The notes beneath the pieces are model-generated. The model was not told where the DNA came from, searched no databases, and saw only the letters and a program-made list of their open reading frames with translations. From contig WYAX01000011.1 in the NCBI GenBank assembly GCA_011525625.1, positions 58,753 through 122,752 on the forward strand: a stretch of 64,000 nt of DNA, read 5' to 3'. The stretch is from Nitrospira defluvii. Lineage in GTDB: Bacteria > Nitrospirota > Nitrospiria > Nitrospirales > Nitrospiraceae. Shown piece by piece: positions 60,896 to 64,000 of the stretch. The position numbers and the translations under genes are program-made. Numbering within the stretch: position 1 is the stretch's first letter; each line of letters starts with the position of its first letter.

Positions 60896-62893
60896 CTACT
60901 GTGCCACCTCCAGCACCTTGAGCTTCAGAGACCTGATCCGGTTTCGCAACTCTGCCGCCCGCTCGAATTCCAACTTCTTCGCCGCCGCCTTCATCTCGAC
61001 CTCGAGTCGACGAATCACCTGCTCCGTGTCCCCCGTGGTCGCATACTCCATGGGAGATTCAGCCGCCAATTCAAGCTGCGTGTGGTTTACGCCACCCGCC
61101 GCATAGTCCAGCGCAGGGATCTGCTTCTTCACACTCTGCGGCGTAATCCCATGAGCCGCGTTGTACGCTTCCTGAATATGGCGTCGCCGGGCCGTCTCAT
61201 CAATGGCACGCCGCATCGAATCCGTCACCGTGTCCCCGTAAAATATCACCCGCCCGTCGACATGGCGGGCCGCGCGTCCGGCCGTTTGAATCAACGAGCG
61301 ATGCGAGCGGAGATACCCCTCCTTATCGGCATCCAGAATCGCCACCAGCCCGACCTCCGGGAGGTCGAGCCCCTCCCGCAACAGGTTGATCCCGACCAGC
61401 ACATCGAAGACGCCGCGCCGAAGGTCGCGAATGATCTCCGCCCGCTCGAGCGTCTTGATGTCTGCGTGCAGATAGCGCACTTTCACGCCGAGATCGTGGT
61501 AGTACTCCGTCAGATCCTCCGCCATGCGTTTCGTCAGGGTGGTCACCAGCACGCGATTGCCCTTCGCCGCCTCCACCCGCACTTCCGCCAGCAAGTTGTC
61601 CACCTGCCCCTTCGCGGATCGCACGTCGATGAGCGGGTCCATCAAACCGGTCGGACGAATAATCTGTTCGATGACCTCACCTTTGGCATGATCCAATTCG
61701 TAGGGACCGGGCGTCGCCGACACATAGATCACCTGCTTCAGCATCCGCTCGAACTCCGCGAACTTCAGTGGGCGATTATCGACGGCGGACGGCAACCGAA
61801 AGCCGTACTCCACCAGCGTGCGCTTTCGTGAGAAGTCCCCCTCGTACATGCCGCCGATTTGCGGCACCGTCGCGTGCGACTCATCGATGATCAAGAGAAA
61901 ATCCTTCGGAAAATAATCGATCAGTGTCGGCGGGGGCTCGCCCGGCGCACGGCCGCTCAGGTGCCGCGAGTAATTTTCGATCCCGTGGCAATACCCCATA
62001 GCACGAATCATCTCAAGATCGAATTTGGTCCGCTGCTCGATCCGCTGGGCTTCCAGCAACTGGCCGTTCTTCTTGAACGCCGCCACCCGGGCCTCTAACT
62101 CCTCTTCGATGCCCGTGATCGCCCGTTCATACCGGTCGGGAGCAATGAGAAAGTGCGTGTTCGGGTAAATCGCGATCTTCGGCAACTTGCCCAACGACTT
62201 GCCGGTCAACGGATCGATCTCATGAATCGCATCGACGACGTCGCCGAAGAGTTCGATCCGCACCGACTTGGCCTCCGAGGAGGCCGGGAAAATTTCGATG
62301 ACGTCCCCGCGCGCGCGAAACGTCCCGCGATGAAAATCCACATCGTTCCGCGCATACTGGATGTCCACCAGCTTCGCCAGAATCTTTTCACGCCTGGTTT
62401 CCATGCCTTCTTCAAGGTAGACCAACATGTCGTGGTAGACCTCCGGCGACCCGAGGCCGTAGATGCAGGAGACCGAGGACACGATCAAGACATCGTTCCG
62501 CTGCAGGAGCGACGTCGTCGCCGCGTGGCGCATCTGATCGATCGCATCATTGATCGACGCGTCCTTCGCAATGTACGTATCGCTTTGAGGAATGTAGGCT
62601 TCCGGCTGGTAGTAATCGTAATAGCTGATGAAGTACTCGACGGCATTGTGCGGAAAGAACTGCTTGAACTCCTGGTAGAGTTGTCCCGCCAGCGTCTTGT
62701 TGTGGACGAGCACCAGCGTGGGCTTCTGAACCCGCTCGATGACGTTGGCCATCGTGAACGTCTTACCGGAGCCGGTGACCCCCAACAACGCTTGGTGCTG
62801 CTTTCCGGCCAGGACCCCGGCTGTCAGCTTCTCAATGGCCTGTCCCTGATCACCACAGGGATTGAACGGAGCATCCAGCTTGAACGGCGGCAT
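60896..62893 (-). CDS. uvrB: Excinuclease ABC subunit UvrB
   Basis: UvrB is the damage-verifying helicase of nucleotide excision repair, 665 residues. It has Walker [15 protein letters not shown] and the damage-probing beta-hairpin region [18 protein letters not shown]. The DEAD-like box appears as [10 protein letters not shown], the helicase motifs as [10 protein letters not shown] and [11 protein letters not shown]-terminal UvrC-interacting coiled coil ([16 protein letters not shown]) ends the protein. It is convergent with the DUF4321 gene. Upstream I see only a weak TAAGAT -10 candidate and no LexA box that I can recognise. Confidence 0.96.
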   Translation of the reverse strand: MPPFKLDAPFNPCGDQGQAIEKLTAGVLAGKQHQALLGVTGSGKTFTMANVIERVQKPTLVLVHNKTLAGQLYQEFKQFFPHNAVEYFISYYDYYQPEAYIPQSDTYIAKDASINDAIDQMRHAATTSLLQRNDVLIVSSVSCIYGLGSPEVYHDMLVYLEEGMETRREKILAKLVDIQYARNDVDFHRGTFRARGDVIEIFPASSEAKSVRIELFGDVVDAIHEIDPLTGKSLGKLPKIAIYPNTHFLIAPDRYERAITGIEEELEARVAAFKKNGQLLEAQRIEQRTKFDLEMIRAMGYCHGIENYSRHLSGRAPGEPPPTLIDYFPKDFLLIIDESHATVPQIGGMYEGDFSRKRTLVEYGFRLPSAVDNRPLKFAEFERMLKQVIYVSATPGPYELDHAKGEVIEQIIRPTGLMDPLIDVRSAKGQVDNLLAEVRVEAAKGNRVLVTTLTKRMAEDLTEYYHDLGVKVRYLHADIKTLERAEIIRDLRRGVFDVLVGINLLREGLDLPEVGLVAILDADKEGYLRSHRSLIQTAGRAARHVDGRVIFYGDTVTDSMRRAIDETARRRHIQEAYNAAHGITPQSVKKQIPALDYAAGGVNHTQLELAAESPMEYATTGDTEQVIRRLEVEMKAAAKKLEFERAAELRNRIRSLKLKVLEVAQ

Positions 62894-63045
62894 GGTGCGG
62901 TCATCTTACCACGTTCGATGCTCCGGTGAACGCGGACGAACGACGACACATCCCCATTCGGACACACCTGGCGCATTGCGTGGGTGTGCGGATCAACGTC
63001 AGCACCTCGCAGCGGAGCCGTAACTTCTGGAGACTTGCCCGCAGA

Positions 63046-63705
63046 CTAGAGTGGGATACGCGCCCGCCGATCGCGCGAGGGGGGGGTAGGAAGGCTCACG
63101 CTTCGCGTGAGAACGATGCACAGAATGGCCCCCAGACTATCCACGACGAGCAGTTGCCATCGAGCCTGCGCCATCCACGCTTCATATGTCATGGATTCCA
63201 GAGGAATTTCGCGCTGCACACGCACCTCAAAATCACCGACCGCCTTTTCGATGGTCAGGAACAGCGCTCGCCCGCTTCCGCCTCGCACATAGAGTCGAAC
63301 CTGCTCCTGCTTGTCGGTCCCAATCGCCGCTACCAGGGTCTGCTTACTGTCGACAAACTCATTAAGACGAGCCGATAGCACCCCCACCCCCGATTGCAAA
63401 CCCGGCGTGCGCGCCGTCAGCTCGGTCAATCGCGCCATCTCGATCTCCAACCGGCTTGCCGCCAGATTGATCGGTTCGAGAAACGAAGCTTGCTCTGTGA
63501 GCAGGTACCCGCGAAAATTCGTCTCCACCTCTACGACCAACCCTTTCAATCGCAACACAGCTTCGAGAATTTTTGAGCGGTGCAATTGACGCTCGTGTTG
63601 CCCACGCCATTGCTCGAACAGATACAGATGCGCGAAAAACGACGAGGCGAGGGCGACCGTGGCGACCAGCAGGAGTCCGATGAGACGACCGCGTATCCCT
63701 ACCAT
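63046..63705 (-). CDS. Orphan CHASE3-domain sensor (no output domain)
   Basis: About 219-residue protein with an N-terminal span (LIGLLLVATVALASSFFAHLYLF) and a periplasmic CHASE3 domain (VEVETNFRGYLLTEQASFLEPI). A second span follows (LLVVDSLGAILCIVLTR). CHASE3 modules normally sense extracytoplasmic signals for histidine kinases or cyclases, but here the reading frame ends about 20 residues after the second span, with no kinase, PAS or GGDEF domain. It is therefore either a truncated relic or a stand-alone sensor. The ATG at 63705 is chosen; a GTG at 63720 lies only one base after AGGAG. Confidence 0.7.
   Translation of the reverse strand: MVGIRGRLIGLLLVATVALASSFFAHLYLFEQWRGQHERQLHRSKILEAVLRLKGLVVEVETNFRGYLLTEQASFLEPINLAASRLEIEMARLTELTARTPGLQSGVGVLSARLNEFVDSKQTLVAAIGTDKQEQVRLYVRGGSGRALFLTIEKAVGDFEVRVQREIPLESMTYEAWMAQARWQLLVVDSLGAILCIVLTRSVSLPTPPSRDRRARIPL
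63079..63111. other. G8 tract and perfect hairpin near the CHASE3 gene end
   Basis: A run of eight G (63079-63086) and a seven-base-pair perfect stem with a three-base loop (63095-63111) lie inside the last 20 codons of the CHASE3 gene. Together they look like a terminator or indel-prone remnant rather than conserved coding sequence. Confidence 0.5.
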
Positions 63706-63836
63706 GAGCCTGTACGACACACTCCTTTCCCTGCCACCGCCTCGGACGGGGCAGTCAGCATTCTTGCCTCCTTTTTTTCAAGCCTCGCCCCCGGCACTCA
63801 GGGGGAGTCATTCACACGGCCGACTGAGCAGAAACT

Positions 63837-63857
63837 GGGAGGGGTCTCGCCCCTCCC
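63837..63857 (-). terminator. Hairpin after the right-edge gene
   Basis: GGGAGGGG and CCCCTCCC form a perfect eight-base-pair stem around a five-base loop, 17 bases past the stop codon of the gene at the right edge. Only a short T-rich tail follows, so it may be a terminator or an mRNA-stabilising structure. Confidence 0.6.
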
Positions 63858-63874
63858 AATCCCATATCAACGGC

Positions 63875-64000
63875 TTACAGCCAGTTCACGCGCTCGGCCG
63901 GCCGAATGTAGATCGGCTCTTCGACCTGAATACGCGCCACTTCCTTGCCCGACTTGTTGAAGCCCAACACGGTATCGTTGTACATGTCGAACCGCTTCCC
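63875..64000 (-). CDS. C-terminal fragment, possibly a DMSO-reductase-family iron-sulfur beta subunit
   Basis: The last 41 residues of a minus-strand gene whose body lies beyond the window. The fragment reads VLGFNKSGKEVARIQVEEP and then YIRPAERVNWL before the TAA. This resembles the C-terminal tail of type II molybdoenzyme beta subunits, the family that includes nitrite oxidoreductase NxrB in Nitrospira. The resemblance is by eye and weak; no Fe-S Cys motif is in the visible part. Strong codon regularity and the following stable hairpin would suit a highly expressed gene. Confidence 0.35.
   Translation of the reverse strand, partial: GKRFDMYNDTVLGFNKSGKEVARIQVEEPIYIRPAERVNWL

Noticed and set aside
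62894..62950. Possible LexA box upstream of uvrB
   Set aside because: No recognisable SOS palindrome. The LexA motif of this phylum is not one I can state with confidence.
1..64000. tRNA genes, CRISPR arrays, insertion sequences or prophage
   Set aside because: None recognised on either strand by eye. A tRNA scan could still reveal one in the intergenic regions.

Overview
The window reads as a chromosomal segment of a Gram-negative, GC-rich bacterium that also carries an actinobacterial-type 20S proteasome. A complete lipid A/LPS core assembly line next to mpa-dop-prcB-prcA-pafA, together with several small conserved families (DUF2062, DUF4321, LpxI), points to the phylum Nitrospirota, most likely Nitrospira. 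This assignment is inference from gene content. A 41-residue C-terminal fragment at the right edge could be the end of a nitrite-oxidoreductase-like iron-sulfur subunit, but that is weak evidence.

Layout. (1) 1-24,591, all minus strand: one long envelope gene block, read from bamA downward as bamA, two ompH/skp genes (one a lipoprotein), fabZ, lpxA, lpxI, a Gfo/Idh/MocA oxidoreductase, lpxB, msbA, a frameshifted DUF374 acyltransferase, waaA, lpxK, a waaF-gmhB fusion, a second GT9, a GT4, a membrane sulfatase, two GT2, a GT4, a third GT9, a GT2 and a methyltransferase cut by the window edge. Many junctions overlap by 1-8 bases, so the block is probably co-transcribed and translationally coupled. 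It makes lipid A, flips it, adds Kdo and heptose, and decorates the core. (2) 24,592-24,909: two back-to-back sigma70-like promoters, one for the bamA block and one for an apparently leaderless galU. (3) 24,910-31,485, plus strand: galU, lon, thiL, a DUF2062 membrane protein and an HD phosphohydrolase. (4) 31,684-37,331, plus strand: a signalling cassette of a multi-PAS membrane histidine kinase, a single-domain response regulator and a hybrid kinase. (5) 37,640-41,183, minus strand: four unrecognised genes of visibly lower GC (two lipoproteins, two small membrane proteins), which look like an accessory cassette. (6) 41,531-48,875, minus strand: the proteasome/pupylation operon mpa, dop, prcB, prcA, pafA followed by an M23 peptidase, driven by a strong predicted promoter. 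No Pup-like gene is visible in it. (7) 49,034-50,748: thiS-thiG-thiE. (8) 50,878-55,471: an orphan PolX N-terminal-like protein, ctpA, and ftsE-ftsX-envC-like. (9) 55,573-60,210: yraN, rnhB, rplS, trmD, rimM, rpsP, ffh. (10) 60,593-64,000: a DUF4321 small membrane protein, uvrB, an orphan CHASE3 sensor and the edge fragment.

No tRNA, rRNA, CRISPR array, insertion sequence or phage gene was recognised. The most unusual points are the proteasome operon lacking a visible Pup gene, the A9 frameshift in the acyltransferase whose out-of-frame end is coupled to waaA, a Gln where WaaA enzymes usually have the catalytic Glu, a ThiS with two residues after its Gly-Gly end, the leaderless galU, and the four-gene lipoprotein/membrane cassette.
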